A model generated the notes under the pieces. The model was not told the origin of the DNA. It saw only the letters and a program-made list of their open reading frames with translations, and made no database searches. From Nostoc sp. FACHB-110 (lineage in GTDB: Bacteria > Cyanobacteriota > Cyanobacteriia > Cyanobacteriales > Nostocaceae): 64,000 nt of DNA. The DNA lies in NCBI RefSeq assembly GCF_014697425.1, contig NZ_JACJRU010000044.1:1-64000 (forward strand), written 5' to 3'. Shown here piece after piece: positions 34,622 to 44,498 of this stretch. The translations under genes and the position numbers were made by a program. Within the stretch, counting starts at the first letter, position 1. Each line of letters starts with the position of its first letter.

Positions 34622-36262
34622 ATGGCTAAACGCATCATTTACAACGAAAATGCTCGTCGTGCCTTGGAAAGAGGTATTGATATTCTGGCAGAAGCGGTAG
34701 CAGTTACCCTCGGCCCCAAAGGTCGTAACGTTGTTTTAGAAAAGAAGTTTGGCGCACCTCAAATTGTGAATGATGGAGTCACCATCGCTAAAGAAATTGA
34801 ATTAGAAGATCATGTCGAAAACACAGGCGTGGCTCTAATTCGTCAAGCCGCTTCTAAAACTAACGATGCGGCGGGAGACGGCACAACCACAGCAACAGTA
34901 TTAGCTCACGCCATTGTCAAAGAAGGCTTGCGAAACGTTGCGGCTGGTGCAAATGCCATTCAAATCAAGCGTGGTATCGACAAAGCCACAGGTTTTCTTG
35001 TGGAAAAAATTAGAGAACACGCGCGTCCTGTGGAAGATTCCAAAGCTATTGCTCAAGTTGCAGCGATTTCTGCGGGTAATGATGAAGTCGTCGGTGCTTT
35101 AATTGCCGAAGCCTTAGATAAAGTTGGTCGTGAAGGCGTAGTATCTCTAGAAGAAGGTAAATCAGTCACCACCGAACTGGAAGTCACAGAAGGCTTGAAC
35201 TTCGACAGGGGTTATATTTCTCCCTATTTTGCCACTGATGCAGAACGGTTAGAAGCAGTCCTAGATGAGCCTTTCTTGCTGTTAACCGATAAGAAAATCA
35301 CATTGGTACAAGACCTAGTACCTGTTCTAGAGCAAGTCGCCCGTCAAGGCAGACCCTTAGTAATTATTGCTGAGGATATTGAAAAAGAAGCTCTCGCAAC
35401 CTTAGTTGTCAACCGTTTGCGGGGTGTATTGAATGTTGCGGCTGTCAAAGCACCTGGATTTGGCGATCGCCGTAAAGCTATCCTCGAAGATATTGCCATT
35501 CTCACAGGTGGACAGTTAATTACCGAAGATGCTGGTTTGAGACTTGATGCTACCAAGCTCGACCAACTCGGTAGAGCGCGCCGCATCACCATCACCAAAG
35601 ACAGCACCACCCTCGTAGCAGAAGGTAACGAGCAAGCTGTCAAAGCTAGGGTAGAACAAATCCGCCGCCAAATCGAAGAAACTGAGTCTTCCTACGACAA
35701 AGAAAAACTCCAAGAACGTCTGGCGAAGTTAGCTGGTGGGGTTGCAGTCGTGAAAGTCGGTGCAGCCACAGAAACCGAACTCAAAGACCGCAAACTACGC
35801 CTAGAAGATGCCATCAACGCTACCAGAGCAGCTGTTGAAGAAGGTATTGTTCCTGGTGGTGGTACAACACTGGCGCATTTGGCTCCTGAGTTAGAAACCT
35901 GGGCGAAGACTAACTTAGTAGATGAAGAATTAATCGGTGCGTTAATTGTCTCTCGCGCTTTGGCTGCACCTCTCAAACGAATTGCGGAAAATGCCGGCCA
36001 AAATGGTGCGGTGATTGCAGAACGAGTCAAAGAGAAAGAATTCAATGTCGGTTACGACGCAACAACCGGTGAATTCGTTGATTTGTTTGCGGCGGGAATT
36101 GTTGACCCCGCTAAGGTGACACGTTCCGCCGTCCAAAATGCCGCCTCAATTGCAGGTATGGTATTGACTACCGAAGCCATTGTAGTTGACAAACCAGAAC
36201 CAAAAGATGCCGCTCCGGCTGCGCCTGGTGGCGGCTTAGGCGGTGGCGACTTTGATTATTAA
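34622..36262 (+). CDS. groEL: Chaperonin GroEL (GroEL1 type)
   Basis: The 546-residue chaperonin that folds proteins in an ATP-driven double ring with GroES. Family marks include AVTLGPKGRNVVLEKKFGAP, AGDGTTTATVLA (ATP site), ISAGNDEVVGAL, VKAPGFGDRRKAILEDIA and VVPGGG-like IVPGGGTTLAHL. The C-terminus ends GGGLGGGDFDY, not the GGM-rich tail of enterobacterial GroEL, as is usual for the groES-linked cyanobacterial GroEL1. A GAGG site precedes the ATG. Cyanobacteria usually carry a second, separate groEL; it is not in this window. Confidence 0.97.
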   Translation: MAKRIIYNENARRALERGIDILAEAVAVTLGPKGRNVVLEKKFGAPQIVNDGVTIAKEIELEDHVENTGVALIRQAASKTNDAAGDGTTTATVLAHAIVKEGLRNVAAGANAIQIKRGIDKATGFLVEKIREHARPVEDSKAIAQVAAISAGNDEVVGALIAEALDKVGREGVVSLEEGKSVTTELEVTEGLNFDRGYISPYFATDAERLEAVLDEPFLLLTDKKITLVQDLVPVLEQVARQGRPLVIIAEDIEKEALATLVVNRLRGVLNVAAVKAPGFGDRRKAILEDIAILTGGQLITEDAGLRLDATKLDQLGRARRITITKDSTTLVAEGNEQAVKARVEQIRRQIEETESSYDKEKLQERLAKLAGGVAVVKVGAATETELKDRKLRLEDAINATRAAVEEGIVPGGGTTLAHLAPELETWAKTNLVDEELIGALIVSRALAAPLKRIAENAGQNGAVIAERVKEKEFNVGYDATTGEFVDLFAAGIVDPAKVTRSAVQNAASIAGMVLTTEAIVVDKPEPKDAAPAAPGGGLGGGDFDY

Positions 36263-36325
36263 TAGATCATAAGATAGGCGATCGCTATCAATCAACCATA
36301 GTTTCTGTGCATATTTTACAACTAC

Positions 36326-36452
36326 AGGACTTACGCATGAAAACGAAAAATCAAGGGTTTGGAGAAGAGGGCAAGAGTTTAGGGGTCTAGGGGTGTATGT
36401 ATCCAAAACCCATTAACCCAGCCTCCACAAACAATCTTTGTGCGTAAGTCCT
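36326..36452 (-). mobile_element. MITE-like element with AGGACTTACGCA ends, copy 1
   Basis: Perfect 12-bp inverted ends: AGGACTTACGCA (36326-36337) and TGCGTAAGTCCT (36441-36452). The inside, read on the minus strand, matches the element at 47039-47188 (ACAAAG...TTTGTGGAG, TACACCCCTA, CCAAACCCTT, ATTTTTCGT), so both are copies of one non-coding family. No transposase gene is present. Confidence 0.7.
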
Positions 36453-36488
36453 AAACTAATTCAGGGACGAGATAATCCTGACTTACCT

Positions 36489-36522
36489 ACTGCTGTTGCT
36501 TTTTCACCTGAGCAACAGCAGT
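36489..36522 (+). terminator. Possible groEL terminator hairpin
   Basis: Perfect 12-bp arms ACTGCTGTTGCT (36489-36500) and AGCAACAGCAGT (36511-36522) with a 10-nt loop, then CTTTATT. The T-run is poor. If it belongs to groEL, the element at 36326-36452 has inserted between gene and terminator. Confidence 0.4.
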
Positions 36523-36586
36523 CTTTATTGGCGATAGCACCTGCTGTCGAGGGCAAAACTCAACTGCAACAAAATACTCCTTCAGT

Positions 36587-37774
36587 CTATTGACTAAACT
36601 TTTCTATTTGTTCGACTAACTCATCCATTTCTGACTCTAAAGTAAAATAGTGAACAGTAGCACGGATGCAATCAGGATTGGCAATTGTGCGGGTAAATAT
36701 CTTGTTAGTTTCTAAAAATTGCACTAATTTGAAACTAGTGTGAGAATCATGCTGCACAAATTGAAAAGAGACTAAACCGCTTTCGGGTGGTGAAGTTCGC
36801 AGACATTTAATTTGGGATAAAGCTGATAATTTCCGCCAGAGATATTCACTATTGCGGCAAATTTGCTGATAACGTTCTGCTGCTGTACCCCATTTTTGAT
36901 GCAGGGCGATCGCCTCCACCAATCCCGCATAAAATGAATAAGCTGATGTCCCAACTTCATATTTCTGCCCGTTAGCTAAAAAATCTATCGGCTGACCTTG
37001 CTTGTCTTTAATCACGCCACGCCAACCAATGAATGTCGGTGCAAGTTTTTTAAATGCTTCTGGTTGGATATATAATCCACCCACACCAGCCGGGCCACAC
37101 CACCATTTATGACCAGTAAAAGCATAAAAATCTACCCCTAATTCATTTAAATTTAAAGGCAATAAACCTACAGATTGGGCAGCATCAACTAACACTAAAG
37201 AATTATTATTTCTACAGACTGCCATAATTTTTTCCAGTGGCAAAACTTGACCAGTATTCCACAAAACATGGCTGAGAATTACTAAGCGGGTATTAGGGCG
37301 TAAATTTTGAGCAATAACCGCCACAGGATCGCCTGCATTTAAAGTAGCCATTAATGGACAAGTAGTAACTTCCACATGAAATCGTCGCCCAATTTCTTTG
37401 GCTGCGGCAATTACCCCTTGATGTTCACAGTCTGATAACAGCAAATGATCGCCAGAACGCCAATCAATTCCCCACAAAGGAATATTACAGCCTACAGTCA
37501 CATTTTCAGTTAGGGTAATAGTTTCTGGGGTTGTGTTTAACTCTGTGGCGATGGCTTGTTTAATAGTTTGAATATGAGAACCTATCCAGCGCCCTACCTC
37601 ATTACCAAAGGGGCCTAGCTGCTGAATATGAGTCTCAGCTTGAATAATGGCATCCATAGCCTGTTTTGATAACGGCCCTTGTCCGCCATAGTTAAAATAA
37701 ATCTTATTAGCTAAAGCTGGAAATTGCTCTCGATGGCGATGCAGCTGAGTTGCTATAGCAGAACTACTGGTCAT
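36587..37774 (-). CDS. PLP-dependent class V aminotransferase-fold enzyme (cysteine/cystine C-S lyase-like)
   Basis: A 395-residue fold-type I PLP enzyme. The PLP lysine lies in YAFTGHKWWCGPAGVGGLYI, the aspartate contacting the pyridine ring in LVLVDAAQSVGLLPL, and ILSHVLWNTGQVLP precedes it. The N-terminal YFNYGGQGPLSKQAM and the GPxGVGGLY pattern resemble the cyanobacterial C-DES cystine lyase more than IscS or SufS, and the mobile-loop cysteine of a NifS-type desulfurase is not evident. Its likely job is release of sulfide or persulfide from cysteine or cystine. ATG at 37774; a TTG 12 bp upstream is less likely. Confidence 0.7.
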   Translation of the reverse strand: MTSSSAIATQLHRHREQFPALANKIYFNYGGQGPLSKQAMDAIIQAETHIQQLGPFGNEVGRWIGSHIQTIKQAIATELNTTPETITLTENVTVGCNIPLWGIDWRSGDHLLLSDCEHQGVIAAAKEIGRRFHVEVTTCPLMATLNAGDPVAVIAQNLRPNTRLVILSHVLWNTGQVLPLEKIMAVCRNNNSLVLVDAAQSVGLLPLNLNELGVDFYAFTGHKWWCGPAGVGGLYIQPEAFKKLAPTFIGWRGVIKDKQGQPIDFLANGQKYEVGTSAYSFYAGLVEAIALHQKWGTAAERYQQICRNSEYLWRKLSALSQIKCLRTSPPESGLVSFQFVQHDSHTSFKLVQFLETNKIFTRTIANPDCIRATVHYFTLESEMDELVEQIEKFSQ

Positions 37775-37930
37775 GAATAATGCCAAATATCAATATTGTT
37801 ACTTTAAACTTAAACACCTTCACGTTCGCAAATAGGGAACAGGGTTGAGGAACAGAATAATTTCTCTTACCTATTGCCTATTCCATTTTTTCATCCCCAG
37901 AAAGCCATAATTATTGTTAGCTGAAAATTA

Positions 37931-39400
37931 ATGTTGATTAATGCTGAACACCTACTGCAATACCAACGCTGCAAACGCCGACCTTTTTTAGACATTAATG
38001 CTGATAAAAGCCAGCGAGATGCGCCAAATGACTTGTTAGCCAAATTGCAACAAGACAAAATCGCTTACCAACGGGGAATTTTAGCAGAGTTTTCTTATGA
38101 ACAGCCAAAGTATCCCCCAAAAGATTATGCAGCTGGACAAGCAGCAACTTTAGAATTAATGCAGCGCGGAGTTGAGTATATTTATCACGGATTGTTGTTA
38201 AGTAATTATCAAGATTGGGTAGCAACAGCTAGCGACAACTACACACTTGTGAGTCGTCCCGATTTACTAATTAAACAGCCAGGCGAATCTTGCTTTGGCA
38301 ACTGGATGTATGTTCCCGCAAATCTGGAACTAGGTAAGCGTCCTAAACAAGAATATCAAGCTGTAGCTGCCTTTCACGCCCAAGCCTTGGCAACCGTGCA
38401 AGGAGTCGCACCAGATAGAGCGTGGTTATTGTTACGTACCAAAGACAGTGGTTATCCCGTAGATTTGGCAAAATGGACACCACAGATGTTACAAATTCTG
38501 GAGGAGTTCATTCAATCGCTACAGTTATCAGACGCGCCAGAAATGTTTATTTCGCGGCAAAAATGTAATCTTTGCCACTGGTATAGTCAATGTTATGCGA
38601 TCGCCCAATCACAAAAACACCTGTCGTTATTACCTGGGGTCACACCAGTTCGCTACACCCAACTCCAAGCCCTTTCTCTTACCACCCTGGAATCTCTAGC
38701 CAAGACAAATCCAGAAACTCTAGAAGATTTGCCTGGTTTTGACAGCATAGTAGCAAGTAAGTTGGTCATTCAAGCACAATCGGTAATTGAAAAACGACCG
38801 TTAATTTTAACTAACCATCGGCGTAGGGAAGAAATTATATTTCCATCCCCAATAGAACTATATTTTGATATTGAAGCCCAGCCAGATTTAGAGTTAGATT
38901 ATCTTTTAGGCGTTTTGGTGGTGAATAGACAAAATAACACACAACAATTCCATTCTTTTTTAGCAGAAACACCAGAAGCCGAAGAATTAATTTGGCGACA
39001 ATTTCTCGATTTAGTTTGGCAATATCCAGAAGCCCCAATTTATCATTTTTGTGTTTACGAATTTGATACCGTCAAACGCTTGGCGAAGTTGTATCACACT
39101 CCTAACTCTTCAGTTAATCCAATCTTGAATCGGTTTGTCGATGTGTACGAAGAATTAATCCACAACGTTGCTTTGCCTGTAGAAAGCTATGCCCTCAAAG
39201 CGATCGCGCGTTGGTTGGGTTTTGAATGGCGTGATAAAGAAGCCAGTGGTGCTAAGTGCATTTACTGGTATGATCGCTGGTTAGAAACAGGCGATCGGAC
39301 TTTCTTAGAAATGATCCAACGCTACAACGAAGATGACTGTTACGCCACCCTAAATGTTAAAGATTGGCTAGCCAACTTTTTCAACATGAATGCAGCATGA
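37931..39400 (+). CDS. TM0106-family RecB-like nuclease with RNase H-like domain
   Basis: A 489-residue protein with two parts. The first is a RecB-like nuclease region (about 1-215) beginning LINAEHLLQYQRCKRRPFLD and closing with a cysteine cluster (CNLCHWYSQCYAIA) that may hold an iron-sulfur site. The second (about 300-489) looks like a DEDD exonuclease fold, with ELYFDIEAQPDLELDYLLGV, IYHFCVYEFDTVKRL and RYNEDDCYATLNVKDWL. A helix-hairpin-helix stretch (NPETLEDLPGFDS) joins them. The family is annotated as a putative nuclease without a known substrate. ATG at 37931. The downstream gene starts within its stop codon (ATGA overlap). Confidence 0.75.
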   Translation: MLINAEHLLQYQRCKRRPFLDINADKSQRDAPNDLLAKLQQDKIAYQRGILAEFSYEQPKYPPKDYAAGQAATLELMQRGVEYIYHGLLLSNYQDWVATASDNYTLVSRPDLLIKQPGESCFGNWMYVPANLELGKRPKQEYQAVAAFHAQALATVQGVAPDRAWLLLRTKDSGYPVDLAKWTPQMLQILEEFIQSLQLSDAPEMFISRQKCNLCHWYSQCYAIAQSQKHLSLLPGVTPVRYTQLQALSLTTLESLAKTNPETLEDLPGFDSIVASKLVIQAQSVIEKRPLILTNHRRREEIIFPSPIELYFDIEAQPDLELDYLLGVLVVNRQNNTQQFHSFLAETPEAEELIWRQFLDLVWQYPEAPIYHFCVYEFDTVKRLAKLYHTPNSSVNPILNRFVDVYEELIHNVALPVESYALKAIARWLGFEWRDKEASGAKCIYWYDRWLETGDRTFLEMIQRYNEDDCYATLNVKDWLANFFNMNAA

Positions 39401-40578
39401 AAATAATTAAAAAGATTAGGAAAATCTCTAAAATTATTTACTTAGTAATTGCCATCTTAATCGCTACTATTATATTCACTAACTTGTTAAGCGATTCTGT
39501 TGAAATTAGCAGCATAGATTTCATTGGCGAAGCAACATTAGCCAAAGGATTATTATTTCAAAAAACAGAAGTAGGCGGCTTATCAGGCATCACTTATGAT
39601 GCCAAAAATGACCTTTACTATGCCATTTCTGATGACCGAGGGCAAAAAGCACCGGCGCGCTTCTACACTTTCAAAATCGATTTGAGTCAAGGTTCTCTAA
39701 AAAATAGTGGTGTGATGCCAGTTGGCGTGACCATGCTGTTAAATAATCAGGGTCAAAACTTTCCTGCGGGTGCAACAGATACAGAAGGAATTGCGTTAAC
39801 TGATAAAGATACTGTCTTTATTTCTTCTGAAGGCAATGCTGATCAATTAATTAATCCTTTTATTCAAGAATTTTCCCTATCTTCAGGAAGAACAATTACA
39901 ACACTCCCAATCCCAAAAAAGTTTTTACCCGATAAGAATAATCAATTTGGTATTCGTGATAATTTAGCTTTTGAAAGCTTAACCATTACACCCAATCATC
40001 AATATCTATTCACTGCAACAGAAAATGCCCTCAAGCAAGACGGGCCAGCAACTCAACCCAATATCGGGACACCTTGCCGCATATTACAATACAACCTATT
40101 TACTCAAAAACCAGAAAAAGAATATTTATATCAAACTGAACCCATTGCATCATTTTTTAACATAACTGGTAAGTTCGCTAGTGGCTTACCAGATTTATTA
40201 TCCTTAGATAATCACGGACACTTTCTCACTATAGAAAGGTCATTTACTGGATTAGGTTTTGCTGTTTTTTTATTTGAAATTTCTTTAAATGCAGCTGATG
40301 ATATTCACAATATAAATAGTCTGTTAACAGTTAATTTTCCCAAGATTAAACCAGTTGCTAAAAAACTTCTGTTAGATTTACGCACTTTAGATGTAGCCCT
40401 AGACAACATCGAAGGTCTAACCCTCGGCCCGTGGCTACCTAACGGACAACGCTCATTAATTATGGTCAGCGATAATAACTTCAATTCTATACAGCGCACT
40501 CAATTTCTGGCATTTCAGCTTAAAATTGACCCTCCTATTCTTAGATGGTTCCGGCGGATTTTCAATTTTTCTGCATAG
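39397..40578 (+). CDS. Phytase-like esterase family protein, membrane-anchored
   Basis: A 393-residue protein with an N-terminal hydrophobic anchor (IIYLVIAILIATIIFTNLL), followed by a beta-propeller-like domain. GGLSGITYDAKNDLYYAISDDRG, DTEGIALTDKDTVFISSEGN, DNLAFESLTITPNHQYLFTATENA and LDNIEGLTLGPWLPNGQRSL are marks of the esterase-like activity of phytase family. The start ATG at 39397 overlaps the stop of the preceding nuclease by four bases, which fixes it and suggests coupled translation. It probably faces the periplasm; no substrate can be assigned. Confidence 0.75.
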   Translation: MKIIKKIRKISKIIYLVIAILIATIIFTNLLSDSVEISSIDFIGEATLAKGLLFQKTEVGGLSGITYDAKNDLYYAISDDRGQKAPARFYTFKIDLSQGSLKNSGVMPVGVTMLLNNQGQNFPAGATDTEGIALTDKDTVFISSEGNADQLINPFIQEFSLSSGRTITTLPIPKKFLPDKNNQFGIRDNLAFESLTITPNHQYLFTATENALKQDGPATQPNIGTPCRILQYNLFTQKPEKEYLYQTEPIASFFNITGKFASGLPDLLSLDNHGHFLTIERSFTGLGFAVFLFEISLNAADDIHNINSLLTVNFPKIKPVAKKLLLDLRTLDVALDNIEGLTLGPWLPNGQRSLIMVSDNNFNSIQRTQFLAFQLKIDPPILRWFRRIFNFSA

Positions 40579-41039
40579 CAAAATTACTGAGATACTTGAA
40601 TAATGGCAAGGAGATTACTACTGAATAGCCATAGTTTTTCTATTTATTGCTGAAGAGAAGTATTGATTTCCGAACTTTTTCTTACTTCTACTTATCTGTT
40701 CTATTGCTACTTAGATAATTACAATCATCAAAACAGGCTAATATAGTGTAGCTTATTACTGATGATTAACCGTATATTTACTGCCCATAAAAAGCAAATA
40801 TATTCAATTTATTATTTGTTTCAGTGGATTTTCTCATCCACTTTGTTTCATTAATATGTTACATAATATTTAAGAAAATCTGCCGAGACACTATTTCTAT
40901 TTTTATTAAAGGTTCATGGGTTATTAAATTTATTTTTATCAATCATAATTAATTCTCTAAACTTAGAGTAATTATTCATGGGTACAATTCAGCTTTGAAG
41001 AAAATTCTTCAATTATTTTATAGCGTAACATTTCCAAAT
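40579..41039. other. AT-rich intergenic stretch before the first kinase
   Basis: About 460 bp without a credible reading frame, repeat or hairpin terminator. It presumably carries the promoter of the kinase pair. Nothing more can be supported. Confidence 0.4.
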
Positions 41040-42635
41040 ATGGTAATTCCTAAAACCGAAATTGATAATTATATTGGAAAGTTTTTAAATAATCGCTATT
41101 TAATAAAAGATTTAATTGGCAAAGGTGGTATGGGTAGGGTTTACCTAGCGGAAGATGCAGCTAAAGGTGGAATGTTAGTTGCAGTTAAGCTGTTAATGCT
41201 GAGTCTAGGAAACCAGCAAATCTCTCAACGTTTTGCCAGAGAAATTTTTATTGGCGCTCAGTTAGGTCGTAAAAGCAAAAATATCGTTCGGGTATTAAGC
41301 TATGGCATGACGGATGATAAAACACCATTTTATGTTATGGAATATCTTCAAGGTAAAAACTTGAAGCAAATTCTCAAAGTACAGCCATTAACCTTAGAAA
41401 AATTTTTAGATATCTGTTATCAAATTTGCCTAGGTTTACAATGCGCTCATCAAGGTATTAGCCTTAAAGGCGAAATCTACCCTATTGTTCACCGAGATAT
41501 TAAACCAGAAAATATATTTATTATTGATGATCCTCAACAAGGTGAGATTGTTAAAATTTTAGATTTTGGTATCGCTAAATTTTTAACAGAGCGTAGTGGT
41601 ATGACACTTACAGATTCCTTTATTGGGAGTTTACCATACTGCTCTCCCGAACACATGGAAGGGCGAAAACTCTTAGATGTCCGCTCTGATATTTACAGTT
41701 TGGGTGTTTTGATGTTTGAAATGCTGACAGGTAAGCATCCTTTTCAAACAGACAACCAATCATTTGGCAGTTGGTATCAAGCGCATCGGTTTCAACTTCC
41801 TCCTACACCAGAGGAAGTAAACCCCCAAGTCAAAATACCACAGGCATTACAAAAATTATTGATGAACTGCCTAGCTAAAGAAGTAACAGACCGTCCTCAA
41901 ACTATCAGTCAGATTTTAGCGATTTTAGATAAAGCGCGGCGACAAATTAATAAAAAAACTGCCCTGCATAATGATAGCTTTCAGGAATTATCGCCAGTAC
42001 AACTAGTACCAGTAACTTCCATATCCGAAAAAGAATGCTTACAAAAAACCTGGCCCAAAAATAAACCAATTGCCTCGATTGGTTTTCCCTATTTATTACA
42101 TACCACCCAAGGTGTAATTCCAACTTTTTGGGCAATGTTACCTAAACAAGAAATCAGTAATTTTTCTGATAAAGCTCATAGCACAGAATTTATTTCTAAA
42201 ATGAATGTCTACCCTATGTTATTATGGGTGACTGTACTGTATAATGCTCAACTTTCTATTACTAGATGGTTGTCTTATTTTTTAGATTTAAAAGATTCTC
42301 GAGGAGAAAAAATAGTCAAAATTTTAGCAGATAGAGGATATTATCATCTGTTGTTTTTTGCTCTTGAAGAACCAAAGCAGTGCGCTCATGTGATGACGTT
42401 AACTTTGACAGCCAAGCAAAAACAGCAATTAACTGATTGGCTAGAACTAGAGCAGAATTCCCATGAAGAAATGGCCGCTGAGGAAGCTAAAACTATTTTG
42501 AAAGCAGAATATCACAAGTTGAAAGCGGAAATTTTGCAAAAACTAGTAGAAAAACAACAAATTGCCAAAATTGGTTTTAGAATTTGGCTTTCTCAGTTAT
42601 TTGAGAAATTTTTGCAAATTCTATCGCGTTCTTAA
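41040..42635 (+). CDS. Ser/Thr protein kinase with C-terminal unknown domain (first of tandem pair)
   Basis: A soluble kinase of 531 residues. The Hanks-type catalytic domain (about 20-285) shows the ATP loop IGKGGMGRVYLAED, VAVKLL, catalytic HRDIKPENIF, LDFGIAKF and the APE-like SLPYCSPEHMEG. After a linker, an unrecognised domain (about 340-515) begins KTWPKNKPIASIGFPYLLHT and contains PMLLWVTVLYN and a C-terminal helix. The neighbour at 42741 shares this whole layout. ATG at 41040 is chosen; a TTG at 40995 would add 15 residues. No membrane segment or PASTA repeats. The target and signal are unknown. Confidence 0.85.
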   Translation: MVIPKTEIDNYIGKFLNNRYLIKDLIGKGGMGRVYLAEDAAKGGMLVAVKLLMLSLGNQQISQRFAREIFIGAQLGRKSKNIVRVLSYGMTDDKTPFYVMEYLQGKNLKQILKVQPLTLEKFLDICYQICLGLQCAHQGISLKGEIYPIVHRDIKPENIFIIDDPQQGEIVKILDFGIAKFLTERSGMTLTDSFIGSLPYCSPEHMEGRKLLDVRSDIYSLGVLMFEMLTGKHPFQTDNQSFGSWYQAHRFQLPPTPEEVNPQVKIPQALQKLLMNCLAKEVTDRPQTISQILAILDKARRQINKKTALHNDSFQELSPVQLVPVTSISEKECLQKTWPKNKPIASIGFPYLLHTTQGVIPTFWAMLPKQEISNFSDKAHSTEFISKMNVYPMLLWVTVLYNAQLSITRWLSYFLDLKDSRGEKIVKILADRGYYHLLFFALEEPKQCAHVMTLTLTAKQKQQLTDWLELEQNSHEEMAAEEAKTILKAEYHKLKAEILQKLVEKQQIAKIGFRIWLSQLFEKFLQILSRS

Positions 42636-42740
42636 AAAATAACTGAAATGGTAAATTTGCATTTAAAAATCGGTAGTTTTGGTGATTTATTAACGGGAAA
42701 CACTTAATTTTTAATTACGGCAACAGCAGAGGTTGTAAAA

Positions 42741-44267
42741 GTGAGTCAAAGCGCGTTCATCCCTCCACACATGAAAGGATTGCTAGCTAATCGTTATCAG
42801 CTTAAGCAGTTAATTGGTAGAGGTGGCATGGGTGAAGTTTTTTTAGCTCATGATGTTTTACTGGGAGGAACACCAGTTGCCGTAAAATTTCTAACTCAAA
42901 CTTTCTGTAGTGCGAAGATGCAGCAAGACTTTGCGCGCGAAGCTATGCTGAGTGCGGCTTTAAGTCAAAAGAGTCTACATATTGTGCGAGCTTATGATTA
43001 TGGTGTGAGTGCCGAAGGTAAGCCATTTTATGTGATGGAATATTTAAATGGCAAAAGTTTAAAAGATTTAATACCTATACCTTTGCCTCAATTTTTAACT
43101 TTGACACGTCAGATTTGTTTAGGCTTACAATGCGCTCATCAAGGTGTAAATATTGATGGCAAAGTTTATCCTCTAGTTCATCGGGATATCAAACCTGTAA
43201 ATATATTAGTTATTCCCGATCCTATACTAGGTCAGCTAATTAAAATTCTGGATTTTGGGATTGCAAAGTTTATTAATTATGCCAATACACTTAGCACTAG
43301 TCGAGGATTTAACGGCACATTGCCCTATTGCTCTCCTGAACAGCTAGAAGGCTCAGAAATAGATAGCCGTTCTGATATTTACAGCTTGGGTGTAATGATG
43401 TTTGAGATGCTGACGGGTGCTAAACCTTGGCAGCCAGAAACTGATTTATTTGGGGCTTGGTATAAAGCACATAATTTTGAAGCACCGCGAGCGATCGCTA
43501 CTGTCAATCCTCAACTTAAACTACCACCCCAACTAAATAGTTTAATCATGGCTTGTTTGGAGAAAAAACCAAGCGATCGCCCCCAAAATATGGCAGAAAT
43601 TTTACAAGTTTTAGGAAACTTAGAACAATCTAGTTGTCAGAGTTTGCCTAAACCTTTAGCCGCAACAGATAATTCTCCATTTTCTGGAGGTACTGAATTA
43701 TCTCCTATTTTAAAAACTACCTTTACTCAACTAACATGGCCACAAAATAAACCGATTCAAGAAATTGTATTTCCCCATGATTTAGATACTCCACAAGGTA
43801 CTTTAGCCGCTCTTTGGTTAATGTTGCCTGAACAAGAAATTCAAAAACGAGTTTTGTGTCAGCGTTACAACCAATTTATTTTCATCACCTCTCCACACCC
43901 GATGATGCTATGGGTAACACTGCTTTACAATCGAGAATTTGGCCCTAAATGGCTACCCTGCTATTTAGATATGCAAAATCCCCATAACCAAACATTGGTT
44001 TACTCCTTGGCAGAATATGGCCGCTACCCCTTAATTTGCTTCACCTTAGAACCCCCCCATAACTGTATTAATGTCCTCAGCAGCCACATTGCCAATACCC
44101 AGCGTCAAAGGTTAAAACTCTGGGTAGAAAAGAGCAAAACTCTGCCAAAATCTGACCAATCGGTTTTAAGCAAAAATTTATTAAAGCAGCAGTATAAACA
44201 GATGCAATCTCGAATGCTGCACCACTTAACCGAAAAACCACAGTTTGTGGCTGTTAGCTCAACTTAA
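42741..44267 (+). CDS. Ser/Thr protein kinase with C-terminal unknown domain (second of tandem pair)
   Basis: A 508-residue paralogue of the preceding kinase, starting at a GTG (42741) with an AGAGG site upstream. The catalytic domain has IGRGGMGEVFLAHD, VAVKFL, HRDIKPVNIL, LDFGIAKF and TLPYCSPEQLEG, so it is expected to be active. The C-terminal part repeats the pattern of its neighbour: LTWPQNKPIQEIVFPHDLDT, PMMLWVTLLYN, LPCYLDMQ, then an amphipathic helix. It follows the first kinase by about 105 bp on the same strand, indicating duplication. No transmembrane helix. Soluble signalling by both kinases is likely, but the pathway is unknown. Confidence 0.85.
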   Translation: MSQSAFIPPHMKGLLANRYQLKQLIGRGGMGEVFLAHDVLLGGTPVAVKFLTQTFCSAKMQQDFAREAMLSAALSQKSLHIVRAYDYGVSAEGKPFYVMEYLNGKSLKDLIPIPLPQFLTLTRQICLGLQCAHQGVNIDGKVYPLVHRDIKPVNILVIPDPILGQLIKILDFGIAKFINYANTLSTSRGFNGTLPYCSPEQLEGSEIDSRSDIYSLGVMMFEMLTGAKPWQPETDLFGAWYKAHNFEAPRAIATVNPQLKLPPQLNSLIMACLEKKPSDRPQNMAEILQVLGNLEQSSCQSLPKPLAATDNSPFSGGTELSPILKTTFTQLTWPQNKPIQEIVFPHDLDTPQGTLAALWLMLPEQEIQKRVLCQRYNQFIFITSPHPMMLWVTLLYNREFGPKWLPCYLDMQNPHNQTLVYSLAEYGRYPLICFTLEPPHNCINVLSSHIANTQRQRLKLWVEKSKTLPKSDQSVLSKNLLKQQYKQMQSRMLHHLTEKPQFVAVSST

Positions 44268-44424
44268 AAAAATAAATGCAAAACACTTGCAAAAATTATT
44301 TGAAATGCTAATATGGTTAATCGTCGAGTGAAAGCCGCAGCCTTTAAAGCTAAAGCCAAAAAAAGTAAAAAAATCACTTGACAAACCCAAACAAAAAAGC
44401 GATAATAATAAAGTTGCAAATTAA

Positions 44425-44498
44425 GGGACTGTAGTTCAATTGGTTAGAGCACCGCCCTGTCACGGCGGAAGTTGCGGGTTCGAGCCCCGTCAGTCCCG
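44425..44498 (+). tRNA. tRNA-Asp (anticodon GTC)
   Basis: A 74-nt cloverleaf: acceptor GGGACTG (44425-44431) pairs with CAGTCCC (44491-44497), discriminator G. The anticodon stem CCGCC/GGCGG encloses loop CTGTCAC with anticodon GTC. The T arm reads GCGGG-TTCGAGC-CCCGT. The 3' CCA is not encoded, as usual in cyanobacteria. Confidence 0.97.
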
